Assembly: GCA_009783415.1 (NCBI GenBank) | Contig: WRHF01000005.1 | Coordinates: 1-34,092, forward strand | Direction of reading: 5' to 3' | DNA length: 34,092 nucleotides | Origin: Clostridiales bacterium | GTDB lineage: Bacteria > Bacillota > Dehalobacteriia > UBA4068 | In this document: one piece after another, positions 9,467 to 17,529 of the stretch | Numbering within the stretch: position 1 is the stretch's first letter | Layout of the letters: each line of letters opens with the position of its first letter | Made by a program: the position numbers and the translations under genes | Notes under the pieces: model-generated | The model's database searches: none | Told to the model about the DNA's origin: nothing | Seen by the model: the letters and a program-made list of their open reading frames with translations, nothing else

Positions 9467-9495
9467 AGTATAACCGAATAATCCTTTTCCGTCAA
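9467..9495 (-). promoter_or_regulatory. Promoter for the DUF4143-type ATPase
   Basis: On the minus strand: TTGACG (9495-9490), 17 nt spacer, TATACT (9472-9467). Confidence 0.7.
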
Positions 9496-9527
9496 TAATT
9501 TTTCGATTATAATCGAAAAATTATTGA
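9492..9527. promoter_or_regulatory. 36 bp perfect palindrome overlapping the -35 box, candidate operator
   Basis: TCAATAATTTTTCGATTATAATCGAAAAATTATTGA is exactly self-complementary. Confidence 0.7.
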
Positions 9528-9558
9528 TAAACTCTGGTTACAGTTCATACACTCAGCT

Positions 9559-9721
9559 ATACTCAACAACGGAAACATTTTCTATTCATCCAACGAGGAT
9601 TTTTGCTGTCAGGTGGTGCGGGAAAACCGCAGGAATGCTTGTTGCCTTTCAAGGTTTTACCGCGCCGCTTGGCGGCAAAAAGACCTTTGCAGGGATGGAA
9701 AATGTTTTCGTTGTTGAGTAT
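9559..9721. mobile_element. MITE-like element or structured noncoding element with ~28 bp terminal inverted repeats
   Basis: Left atactcaacaacggaaacattttctattcatcc; the right end reverse-complements to atactcaacaacgaaaacattttccatcc. Internal hairpins tgcgggaaaaccgca and gccgcttggcggc. Confidence 0.55.
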
Positions 9722-9765
9722 ATAAACCGGATTTGACCCGCAATCCCCTTATGGATGAGCAGGGG

Positions 9766-9786
9766 ATTCCGGGTCAAGCCCGGAAT
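9766..9786. repeat. Palindromic CGTCATTC..GAATCC-type intergenic element
   Basis: attccgggtcaagcccggaat followed by gacg. Confidence 0.7.
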
Positions 9787-9803
9787 GACGTTGTTTTTCT
9801 TTT

Positions 9804-9841
9804 TATAATTGTCAATTATCCATTGTCAATTGTCAATTATC
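9804..9841. repeat. Short tandem repeat (ATTGTCA)n overlapping the 3' end of the carbamate kinase gene
   Basis: ataattgtcaattatccattgtcaattgtcaattatc. Confidence 0.85.
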
Positions 9842-10767
9842 ATCGTTCCTGTTTTTCCCTCCAAAGCAGCGGCAATCTGCTCCGGGGAGGTGATCAGGGC
9901 TTCTTTGCCGCCTTGCTCCAAAAAGCCGATCACTGCCTGGATTTTGGGGCCCATACTGCCGGCGGCAAAATGTCCTTCCTTTAAATACTGTTTGGCTTCA
10001 GCCAGGCTCATCCGGGCCAGGTTTTCCTGATTTTCCTTGCCGAAATTAATGGCGACCTGATCTACGGCGGTGGAAATCAAAAGCAGATCCGCTTTGAGAA
10101 TATTGGCCAGCAGAGCAGAGGCATAGTCTTTATCGATCACTGCCGCCCGGCCCGAAAGACCGTTTTCATCCAGGGCAACAGGAATCCCGCCGCCGCCCAC
10201 ACAGATCACCAGATTACCATTATTTACCAATTGTTTAATTATATCTTTTTCCACTATATCCACCGGCAAGGGAGAGGCTACCACCCGGCGCCAGCCCCGG
10301 CCCGCGTCCTCCGCCACCTGCCAGCCATCTTCCTTTTGATGGTGTAGAGCAACCTCTTCGCTCATAAAGCTGCCCACCGGCTTGGTAGGGTTTAAAAAAG
10401 CCGGATCGTCTTTATCCACCACGACCTGGGTCACTACCGTCGCAGCCTGTTTATCCAATTTCCGCCGCAAGAGCTCGTTGTAAAGACATTGCTGTATCAT
10501 ATAGCCGATATTACCCTGGGTGCCGGCACCAATACCTTCCAGAGGCACCAAAGGCAGCTCCCCGGCAGCCAGCTCGGCCCGGCGCAAATCAAAACCTACC
10601 TGGGGACCGTTGCCGTGGGTGATGACCAAGGTCCAGCCTTTGGCTACCATATCTGCCAAGTGGACACAGGTTTGGGCCACCGCTTCCATTTGATCTGCCA
10701 TAGATGTTTTATCTTTTCTTAAAATCAGGGAATTACCGCCAATTGCCACAATAGCAATTTTACTCAT
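9826..10767 (-). CDS. arcC: Carbamate kinase
   Basis: MSKIAIVAIGGNSLI, THGNGPQVG, CVGGGGIPV, AVIDKDYASALLA, SMGPKIQAVIGFLEQGGKEALITSPEQI are characteristic. Confidence 0.95.
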   Translation of the reverse strand: MSKIAIVAIGGNSLILRKDKTSMADQMEAVAQTCVHLADMVAKGWTLVITHGNGPQVGFDLRRAELAAGELPLVPLEGIGAGTQGNIGYMIQQCLYNELLRRKLDKQAATVVTQVVVDKDDPAFLNPTKPVGSFMSEEVALHHQKEDGWQVAEDAGRGWRRVVASPLPVDIVEKDIIKQLVNNGNLVICVGGGGIPVALDENGLSGRAAVIDKDYASALLANILKADLLLISTAVDQVAINFGKENQENLARMSLAEAKQYLKEGHFAAGSMGPKIQAVIGFLEQGGKEALITSPEQIAAALEGKTGTMIIDN

Positions 10768-10825
10768 ATTCTTCCTCCTACCCTTATTTTTTAGCTTTAT
10801 TATGCGTCTGTTACCCTGAATTATA

Positions 10826-10885
10826 TCATAAAGCGGTCTTCGACCGCAAGTAGTCAGAAGTCAGAAGTCAGGATTCAGAATAGAA
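10826..10885. repeat. Hairpin (GCGGTCTTCGACCGC) plus AGTCAGA short tandem repeat, copy 1
   Basis: atcataaagcggtcttcgaccgcaagtagtcagaagtcagaagtcaggattcagaata; near-identical block at 20731-20795. Confidence 0.85.
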
Positions 10886-10910
10886 AAAATAAAAATAAAA
10901 TGGTAGGAGC

Positions 10911-11144
10911 TTACGCCTTCGCCGGATTGCGATGCTCATTTGCTTTTTGCAAAAACTCATCTAGCGCCATATCTTTGTATAAATCCTGCCGCCATTCCGT
11001 GTAGTCAAAAGGTTCACGGCGCAAAAGTACAATGAATTTTCCGGCATCAACAGGCCCAAGTCTTTCGGTAAGGATACGCATTCCCTCATTTTTTATGACT
11101 GTATTACTTCGCATCGTCACACCTCTATCAAAGTAAACCCGCAT
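10911..11144 (-). CDS. Small antitoxin-like protein, no adjacent toxin
   Basis: MRSNTVIKNEGMRILTERLGPVDAGKFIVLLRREPFDYTEWRQDLY resembles small antitoxin-like proteins paired with PIN toxins (recollection of family, not searched). Start may be internal (MRSN). Confidence 0.5.
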   Translation of the reverse strand: MRVYFDRGVTMRSNTVIKNEGMRILTERLGPVDAGKFIVLLRREPFDYTEWRQDLYKDMALDEFLQKANEHRNPAKA

Positions 11145-11223
11145 GGTAATATTCCTTTCGCTGTCTTTATTATACTCTATCGTTATAAAAAAAACAATTT
11201 TTTTTGATAGCCTAATAAAATCT

Positions 11224-14200
11224 CTACGGGACTATAATTGGCCCCCGGTTGTAATTGTAAGCCAGCCAAAGTATGGTCAAATCAGCGTCATTGATCAAGC
11301 CGTCTCCGTTTAGATCGCATAAGTGGTTTTCTGCTTCACCGGCTTTTTTGTTGTAATTACCTGCCCGCCATAAAACGGTCAAATCAGCATCATTGATCAG
11401 GCCGTCACCATTGATATCGCCGCAGCGCAAGCTCATCAGCCGAACTTCCGGACGGCTGTCTGCAGTTAGGTCGAGATCAGTATTGCCGACAATGACAGAT
11501 TGAACCGTAAAAGAGGTGTGAGCAGGTTTTTTGATAACAAGAGAATAGGTATCCGGCTCGATTGCAGGGAAAGTAAATGTCCGGTCAACTTGGCCGTAGC
11601 CGGGCTCCTCTTTGACAGTTAACTCATATTTTACGACATCCCCCTGCATAAGCCTGATAATTGCGGAGTTGAGCGGGTAAAATGATTTAATCATACCGGT
11701 AACAGCGACAGGATCGTCCATAGCTATTATTTCCAGCATCCCGGATGAAGCGTAGCTATCCAGATACTCGGTCCACCAGGAAATAGCCCCTGCCAAAGTG
11801 CTCTGGCTCCAATAGGATATCGTTATGGTATTCGCCGTGACCCTGTATATGCGCTGCCCCACAACAATAATATCACCTTTGCCTACTGATAGCTGGCCGG
11901 TTTCATGATAAAAGCCGGCAATATCAAAGATTTGTTCTCCCGTAGTCAGTGTCCTGACCGCATCGCTGACCGCAGGCGTTCCGGCGCTGTATGCGCTGTT
12001 TTCCGCACTGCGGACAAATATATAGTAGTCTGTTCCCGGAGCAAGTCCGGTAAAAACCTTGCTGCTCTGCCAGGCGCCGGGCGTCATACTGTTTGTTCCT
12101 ACGGCATATTCGATCATTTGGCCGGTCGGGGAAACCAAAGTAGCTGCGGCGATAAATCCGTTTCCGCCGATAAGGCTTGCCGCGGGTTTATTCAGCGCCG
12201 AGCCGGTTCCCTTGTAAACAGTGTAGCCGGTGATAGCCGCAGCCGCAGCCGGAGCATTGTCTATGTCGCCTGCAAAGGCGGCGCCAAAGCTGTATAGACC
12301 GGGTGCAGGATCGGCGGCGGTATAGACCGCAATACCGGAAGCGTTTGTAGACGCATTGTATAAGCTGCCATTTATATTGAAAACGACTGTTTTGCCCCCA
12401 TTATCGGGCGCCGCTCCTGACAGAGTGGCCCTTAAGACAACGTTGCCCGGATAAATCTGGGAAGTAAGTGGATCTGCCGAGAGTGTCAGCTGAGGAAACA
12501 CTAACTCATTACCCACCGCAAAGCCGAGGCTGACGGCAAGTCCCGCACCTCCGTCATTGTCCCAACGGATGATAAGGGTACCGCTATAGGAACCGGCTGC
12601 CAGGGCGTTTTTGGGCCGGACAGCAATGGTTGCCGTACCCGGCAGCAGGATGGTATTGGCGGACAGCGGTGTGCTGATCTCGAAGTCCTGGCTGTTCAAT
12701 GCTGCTGTCAGGCCAGTCAGCGGCTGAGTGCCGATATTGGTGATAGTGAAGATTTGGGCCATAGACATATTGCTGTAGCCTACTGTCGCATTCGGATATG
12801 TGTAGGGTGAGGGGCTGGCAAATGCCAGATAAGTTGGCGCCAGTTCAAAAGCATATCCCATCCCGGCGCAGAGGGGATTTGTAGTTATATAATCAGGATC
12901 AAGAACCGGATCGACCTCAATGGAACCGCTGTCGCCGCCGATATGGGATTGCCAGGCGGAAAGTCCCGCATTTGTCAGGATGCTGCCCGGCCGGTTATCG
13001 GTAAAGGTAGCATTTTTCCCGGCTATAAAATAACAGTTATTGCTCATTATCGGATTTCCATCGAGAGCGGAAAGACCGCCAAGTTCATTTGCATAACGGA
13101 TCTCTATGGTCGGACGAATATTAGCGGATGGCTGGACCACAACATTATGGTGGATAATCGGGTTGAGATTGGCAGGCCGCAGGGCCTGGGGATCCCAGTC
13201 CTGCATTGTGATCCCAAAGTAAATCGCGCTGTGATATAGTCCGCCATTGGCTACATTGACCAGGGTATTGTTATAAACCTGGCCATCCTTGGAAGCATAA
13301 AATCCAATACCTTCCCAACCTGTGTCAATAATCAGGTTATTGCGGACAATACCCCGGATATTCTCATAGTACTGCGGATTAACTGTTAGGTCAAAAAATT
13401 CCGGGCTGGCATCAAAACCAAGCATAATTCCGGCGCCGTAGGCGGTTTCGATCCGGTTATTTTCGATCAAAACATCGGTTGCGCCGCCTTTAGCGTAGAT
13501 CGCATTGGAAATTATATCGTGGATATAGTTGTTATGTACATACATATTATCGCCGTTGACATTATCAATACCTTCGGCATTATCTTCCCCGTTATGCTCA
13601 TTACCGTCAAAGGCCCGCCCGGAATTATATATTTCATTATAGCGGATGGTGACATTATTACATTTGGGTTTTACTTTGATCACATCGTACCTGGAATCAT
13701 GCAGTTTGCAATCCTCGATAATAATATTGGAAGCCCCGGTCCGGTTATTCGGATCTCCCCAATCCCATCTTGTTTCTGTCGAAACAGCATAAAACCCTCC
13801 GATTACTTCAACAGATTGCAGTTTGCCGCCTGAGGAATCAACATCGAAATATACTCCGGAGTCTTCGTCATTGCCCGAATCATAGCTGGTCAGGTCAATA
13901 ACCGCCCATTCGCCTTCTCTGGACTTTATGGTAATATTTGGCAAACGTACCCGGACATTGGCTCCTTCACGATAAGTACCTCCGCGCAGGATTATGGTAT
14001 CGCCGGACGCAGCGGCTGCCAAAGCGGTATTGATACTTTTATAAGGCGCTTCTATAGATCCGGTTGCCGTAGAATCGTTACCATCCGGAGAAACATAGAT
14101 AGCATCTGCCGGGTCGGCAGCGGAATTAATACGCGGCCCAAAATCATCAGTAGCCGCAAATACGGTCTCAAAAACGATGAGCCGTGCGGCATCGAATACA

Positions 14201-14274
14201 ATGGTAAGAACAAAGGCAGCTAAAAGCATAAGCATTAATAACTTCATTGGCTTCTTAGATATTATAGTAAACAT
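11224..14274 (-). CDS. Secreted parallel beta-helix (DUF1565-like) protein with C-terminal type I dockerin
   Basis: N-terminal signal-like segment; IYVSPDGNDSTATGSIEAPYKSINTALAAAASGDTIILRGGTYRE; repeated N-rich beta-helix turns; C-terminal GDINGDGLINDADLTVLWRAGNYN...CDLNGDGLINDADLTILWLAYNYN (about 11227-11430). Confidence 0.9.
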   Translation of the reverse strand: MFTIISKKPMKLLMLMLLAAFVLTIVFDAARLIVFETVFAATDDFGPRINSAADPADAIYVSPDGNDSTATGSIEAPYKSINTALAAAASGDTIILRGGTYREGANVRVRLPNITIKSREGEWAVIDLTSYDSGNDEDSGVYFDVDSSGGKLQSVEVIGGFYAVSTETRWDWGDPNNRTGASNIIIEDCKLHDSRYDVIKVKPKCNNVTIRYNEIYNSGRAFDGNEHNGEDNAEGIDNVNGDNMYVHNNYIHDIISNAIYAKGGATDVLIENNRIETAYGAGIMLGFDASPEFFDLTVNPQYYENIRGIVRNNLIIDTGWEGIGFYASKDGQVYNNTLVNVANGGLYHSAIYFGITMQDWDPQALRPANLNPIIHHNVVVQPSANIRPTIEIRYANELGGLSALDGNPIMSNNCYFIAGKNATFTDNRPGSILTNAGLSAWQSHIGGDSGSIEVDPVLDPDYITTNPLCAGMGYAFELAPTYLAFASPSPYTYPNATVGYSNMSMAQIFTITNIGTQPLTGLTAALNSQDFEISTPLSANTILLPGTATIAVRPKNALAAGSYSGTLIIRWDNDGGAGLAVSLGFAVGNELVFPQLTLSADPLTSQIYPGNVVLRATLSGAAPDNGGKTVVFNINGSLYNASTNASGIAVYTAADPAPGLYSFGAAFAGDIDNAPAAAAAITGYTVYKGTGSALNKPAASLIGGNGFIAAATLVSPTGQMIEYAVGTNSMTPGAWQSSKVFTGLAPGTDYYIFVRSAENSAYSAGTPAVSDAVRTLTTGEQIFDIAGFYHETGQLSVGKGDIIVVGQRIYRVTANTITISYWSQSTLAGAISWWTEYLDSYASSGMLEIIAMDDPVAVTGMIKSFYPLNSAIIRLMQGDVVKYELTVKEEPGYGQVDRTFTFPAIEPDTYSLVIKKPAHTSFTVQSVIVGNTDLDLTADSRPEVRLMSLRCGDINGDGLINDADLTVLWRAGNYNKKAGEAENHLCDLNGDGLINDADLTILWLAYNYNRGPIIVP

Positions 14275-14445
14275 ATCTTTCCCTTCTTTCTATATTCTAT
14301 AGCTTACTGATAGTCTGACACATTTAGGTTGTACTTGTCAAGAGGAAAAGTGGAAAATAGGGGGAAAAACACCGGAAAAGAGCTTTACAATTATACCCAT
14401 ATAATGATAAAATAGGTGAAGCCGTTAAAAGAAAAGGAATGAATA

Positions 14446-15336
14446 ATGACAAACTGGCAACCACCCAAACGCCGCCGCGGGGACAGGCTGGACGCCCGCT
14501 TGCTCCGCAGCGCCAGCAATTATCAAAAAAGCATGGTCCATGCCATGCCCACCCGTACGGAATCCCTGATTTATCTTAAGGAACAAATATGCCTGGATAA
14601 ATTGACCGGCTTTATCCGGGATTATAATAAAAACCTGGCGACAGACGAGCTGAAGTGCACCACTTTTGATCTTTTTCTGGCTGCCCTAATCCGCACCTTT
14701 GCCCTGCGTCCCCACCTCAACCGCTATGTGGTAGGCAGAAGGATTTATACCAGAGATCATATCACAATTGCCTTTACCATAAAAAAAGAATTTAGCGATG
14801 AGGCAGAAGAATCCACTGTCAAGCTGGCTTTTGCCCCCACCGCCACCTTGCCCCAAATCATCGGAAAAATCCGCAAGGCCACCCTTATTTGCAAAGGGGA
14901 GAGCCAGGGAGAGGACGATAAAATTCTCGCGATCATAGCCGGACTGCCTCTCTTTAGCCAAAAATTAGCCTTTTGGCTGCTGCGCCGCCTGGACAATATC
15001 AACAAGCTGCCCAAATTCATTGCCGAGGCTCATCCTCTTTTTGCCAGCGTTTTTGTCTCCAATCTGGGCAGCATCGGCCTGAACAGCGCTTTTCATCATC
15101 TTTATGAATTCGGCACAGCTTCTGTCTTTGTAGTAGTAGGCAAAATCCACAAGGCCCCGCTAATCTGCGGCGATGATCAGATTCAAGTAAAAAGAGTAAT
15201 TGACCTGGGTATAACCCTGGACGAACGCATCAGCGACGGCTACTACTTCGCCCGCTCCGTCAAGCTCCTAAGCAATCTGTTACAAAACCCGGAAAGACTA
15301 CTGACAGCACCCGAGGAAATCCCCATAGACTTATAG
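14446..15336 (+). CDS. Standalone 2-oxoacid dehydrogenase E2 / CAT-like acyltransferase-fold protein
   Basis: FVSNLGSIGLNSAFHHLYEFGTASVFVVVGKIHKAP and LGITLDERISDGYYFARSVKLL match the E2/CAT catalytic-domain pattern. Confidence 0.75.
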   Translation: MTNWQPPKRRRGDRLDARLLRSASNYQKSMVHAMPTRTESLIYLKEQICLDKLTGFIRDYNKNLATDELKCTTFDLFLAALIRTFALRPHLNRYVVGRRIYTRDHITIAFTIKKEFSDEAEESTVKLAFAPTATLPQIIGKIRKATLICKGESQGEDDKILAIIAGLPLFSQKLAFWLLRRLDNINKLPKFIAEAHPLFASVFVSNLGSIGLNSAFHHLYEFGTASVFVVVGKIHKAPLICGDDQIQVKRVIDLGITLDERISDGYYFARSVKLLSNLLQNPERLLTAPEEIPIDL

Positions 15337-15396
15337 TAATGGAAAAAGGAAAGAGGAAAAAGGAAAATGATTAAAGACCTTGCCATCTTGCTATGA

Positions 15397-15692
15397 AGGA
15401 ACTAAGCTCTCAAATTCGAATAAAAAAAGTCATAATATATGCATTATCTTGGTTTTACCTGCATGGATGTAGATATAAAAGGGTGCATGAAATAATTAGT
15501 CACGGATTTTAAGGATTTTAACGGATTTTCGCTGTTGCCTGATGATATGAGGAACTTTGGTGCTGTTGTTTGAGAAAAAAAACAAAAAACAATTCAATGT
15601 TAATATTATAAAAAAATCCGTGCCAATCCGTTTTTAATCCGCGTAAATCCGCGTCTAATTTTTAAATTCTTTTCCAGTTTATCTGGGGTAGA
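15397..15692. repeat. Copy 2 of the ~300 bp noncoding repeat
   Basis: aggaactaagctctcaaattcgaataaaaaaagtcat ... ttttccagtttatctggggtag; collinear with 7923-8220. Confidence 0.9.
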
Positions 15693-15734
15693 GATCAGGC
15701 TAAATTCGAATTATGCAATTTCATACCATCCGTC

Positions 15735-15756
15735 ATTCTGCGCGAAGCCGCAGAAT
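15735..15756. repeat. Palindromic CGTCATTC..GAATCC-type intergenic element
   Basis: attctgcgcgaagccgcagaat with preceding cgtc and following cc. Confidence 0.65.
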
Positions 15757-15765
15757 CCATTTACC

Positions 15766-15840
15766 TTTATCCATTATCCTTTATCATTTATCCTTTATCA
15801 TTTATCCTTTATCATTTATCTTTTTTCTTTATCCTTTACC
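15766..15840. repeat. Short tandem repeat of TTTATCC / TTTATCA units
   Basis: ccattatcctttatcatttatcctttatcatttatcctttatcatttatc. Confidence 0.9.
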
Positions 15841-15914
15841 AAACTCCACTCTCCACACTCCACACTTTCACAGTAGTAACCAATAGCCAACAACAAACCA
15901 GAAAGAGATATAAA

Positions 15915-17372
15915 ATGCCCACACCAACCTCCAACGCAGCACTCTACCTGCTCTATATCCTCAATGCTATCACTATCATCATCATCGTCTTTTTTCGGCG
16001 AAAAACCAGTGTCAGTACCCTGGCCTGGATTTTTGCCGTGCTTTTGCTGCCCGGATTGGGGATTTTTCTCTATTTTGTAATAGGAAACGGTCTTCATTTT
16101 CGCCGGGAAAAGACCTTTGGCGCCAAGCGTCTTTATGATGAAGGCTATTATAGCTATTTGTTAAATATTCTTAATCTTCCCAAAATCAGCCATCAAGAGT
16201 ATATTGACCCTGCCGCTCAAAACAATGAAGACTTATTGCGGATGAATCACCAGTACGGCGATAGCTTCTATTCTCAAGATAATGACATAGATATTTTTAC
16301 CGAAGGCAATACCAAAATGGCCGCCCTATTTGCCGATATCGAAGCGGCCGCCGACCATATCCATCTGCTCTATTATATTTTTCGGGACGATAATATCGGT
16401 CACAAATTGCGGGATCTGCTGATAAAAAAAGCCGGGCAAGGGGTGCAAATCCGTTTGATTTATGATAGCTGGGGCTCTTTGAAAACCTCCAAACAGTTCT
16501 TTTTGCCTTTGCTGCGGGCGGGCGCCCAAGTTCACCCGTTTTTTCCGTCCTTGTTACCTTATTTTAATATGCGGGCAAACTATCGCAACCATCGCAAAAT
16601 TGTAGTGATCGACGGTAAAACCGGCTATCTGGGTGGTATGAATATTGGCGATGAATACCTCAGCCTGGGCAAAATCAAGCCCTGGCGGGATACCCATATC
16701 CGCATCCGGGGCAGCGCTGTCTATCTGCTCCAGGCTCGTTTTTTAATGGATTGGGTTTATGCCAGCAATGCCAAAGAAAGGCCCTGGCGGGAGGAGTTTT
16801 TCCCCGACATAAGCCCGCCGCCGGGGGTTTTGGGGATGCAAATAGTTTCCAGCGGTCCGGATAATCAGGCGACTCAGGTACGCAATGCCTTTATCAAAAT
16901 AATTCAACGGGCCCAAAGGAGCATCTGTATCCAGACCCCTTATTTCGTACCGGATGAAACCCTGCTGGAATCCTTGAAAATCGCGGCGATGTCCGGGATA
17001 AAAATCACCATAATCCTGCCCAAGGTCTATGATAAATACTTTGTCTGGTGCGCCGGCAATTATTATTTGGGCCAGCTTTTGGATTATGGGGTGGATTTTT
17101 ATTATTATCCCGGTTTTATGCATGCCAAAATGATAATCATGGATGAGCAAATAGCCTCCATAGGCACCACCAATATTGACATCCGCAGCTTTTTGCTGGG
17201 TTTTGAGATCAATGCCTTTGTCTATAGCCAGGAATTTGCCAAGCGCTGCCTGGCTATTTTCGAGGAGGATCTAAGTCATTCCCAATATATCAGTTATCAG
17301 CTTTACCAAAGCAGGCCCTGGCAGCAAAAACTACTGGAACCCCTGCTCAGGCTCTTTTCGCCTTTATTGTGA
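15915..17372 (+). CDS. cls: Cardiolipin synthase (phospholipase D family)
   Basis: N-terminal hydrophobic segments plus two HxK motifs: NHRKIVVIDGKTGYLGGMNIGDEYL and MHAKMIIMDEQIASIGTTNIDIRS. Confidence 0.95.
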   Translation: MPTPTSNAALYLLYILNAITIIIIVFFRRKTSVSTLAWIFAVLLLPGLGIFLYFVIGNGLHFRREKTFGAKRLYDEGYYSYLLNILNLPKISHQEYIDPAAQNNEDLLRMNHQYGDSFYSQDNDIDIFTEGNTKMAALFADIEAAADHIHLLYYIFRDDNIGHKLRDLLIKKAGQGVQIRLIYDSWGSLKTSKQFFLPLLRAGAQVHPFFPSLLPYFNMRANYRNHRKIVVIDGKTGYLGGMNIGDEYLSLGKIKPWRDTHIRIRGSAVYLLQARFLMDWVYASNAKERPWREEFFPDISPPPGVLGMQIVSSGPDNQATQVRNAFIKIIQRAQRSICIQTPYFVPDETLLESLKIAAMSGIKITIILPKVYDKYFVWCAGNYYLGQLLDYGVDFYYYPGFMHAKMIIMDEQIASIGTTNIDIRSFLLGFEINAFVYSQEFAKRCLAIFEEDLSHSQYISYQLYQSRPWQQKLLEPLLRLFSPLL

Positions 17373-17376
17373 AGAT

Positions 17377-17475
17377 CATTCTTTGTAATATTTTTGCTTG
17401 CGGCTTTTCGGCTTATCGGGAATGGTCATTTTTAGCCTGCCGCTTTTTTCAAGTCAACCGTATTCAGCTCGCAAC
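17377..17475 (-). pseudogene. Internally deleted remnant of an AlbA_2/HATPase gene (paralog of 21042..22478)
   Basis: 17377-17446 matches 21043-21112 (3' end) and 17439-17475 matches 22393-about 22430 (5' part); junction at shared GCCGCTTT. Confidence 0.8.
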
Positions 17476-17529
17476 TGCTTTGATGTTGTTTACATTTCAA
17501 GTACCTCCATTTTTTATTATCTGATTTGC

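Noticed and set aside
11905-12297. Plus-strand 130 aa ORF inside the beta-helix protein gene
   Set aside because: Antisense to a well-supported secreted protein, no RBS or domain support.
15816-16097. Minus-strand ORF of 93 aa
   Set aside because: Mostly a translation of short tandem repeats and the antisense of cls.
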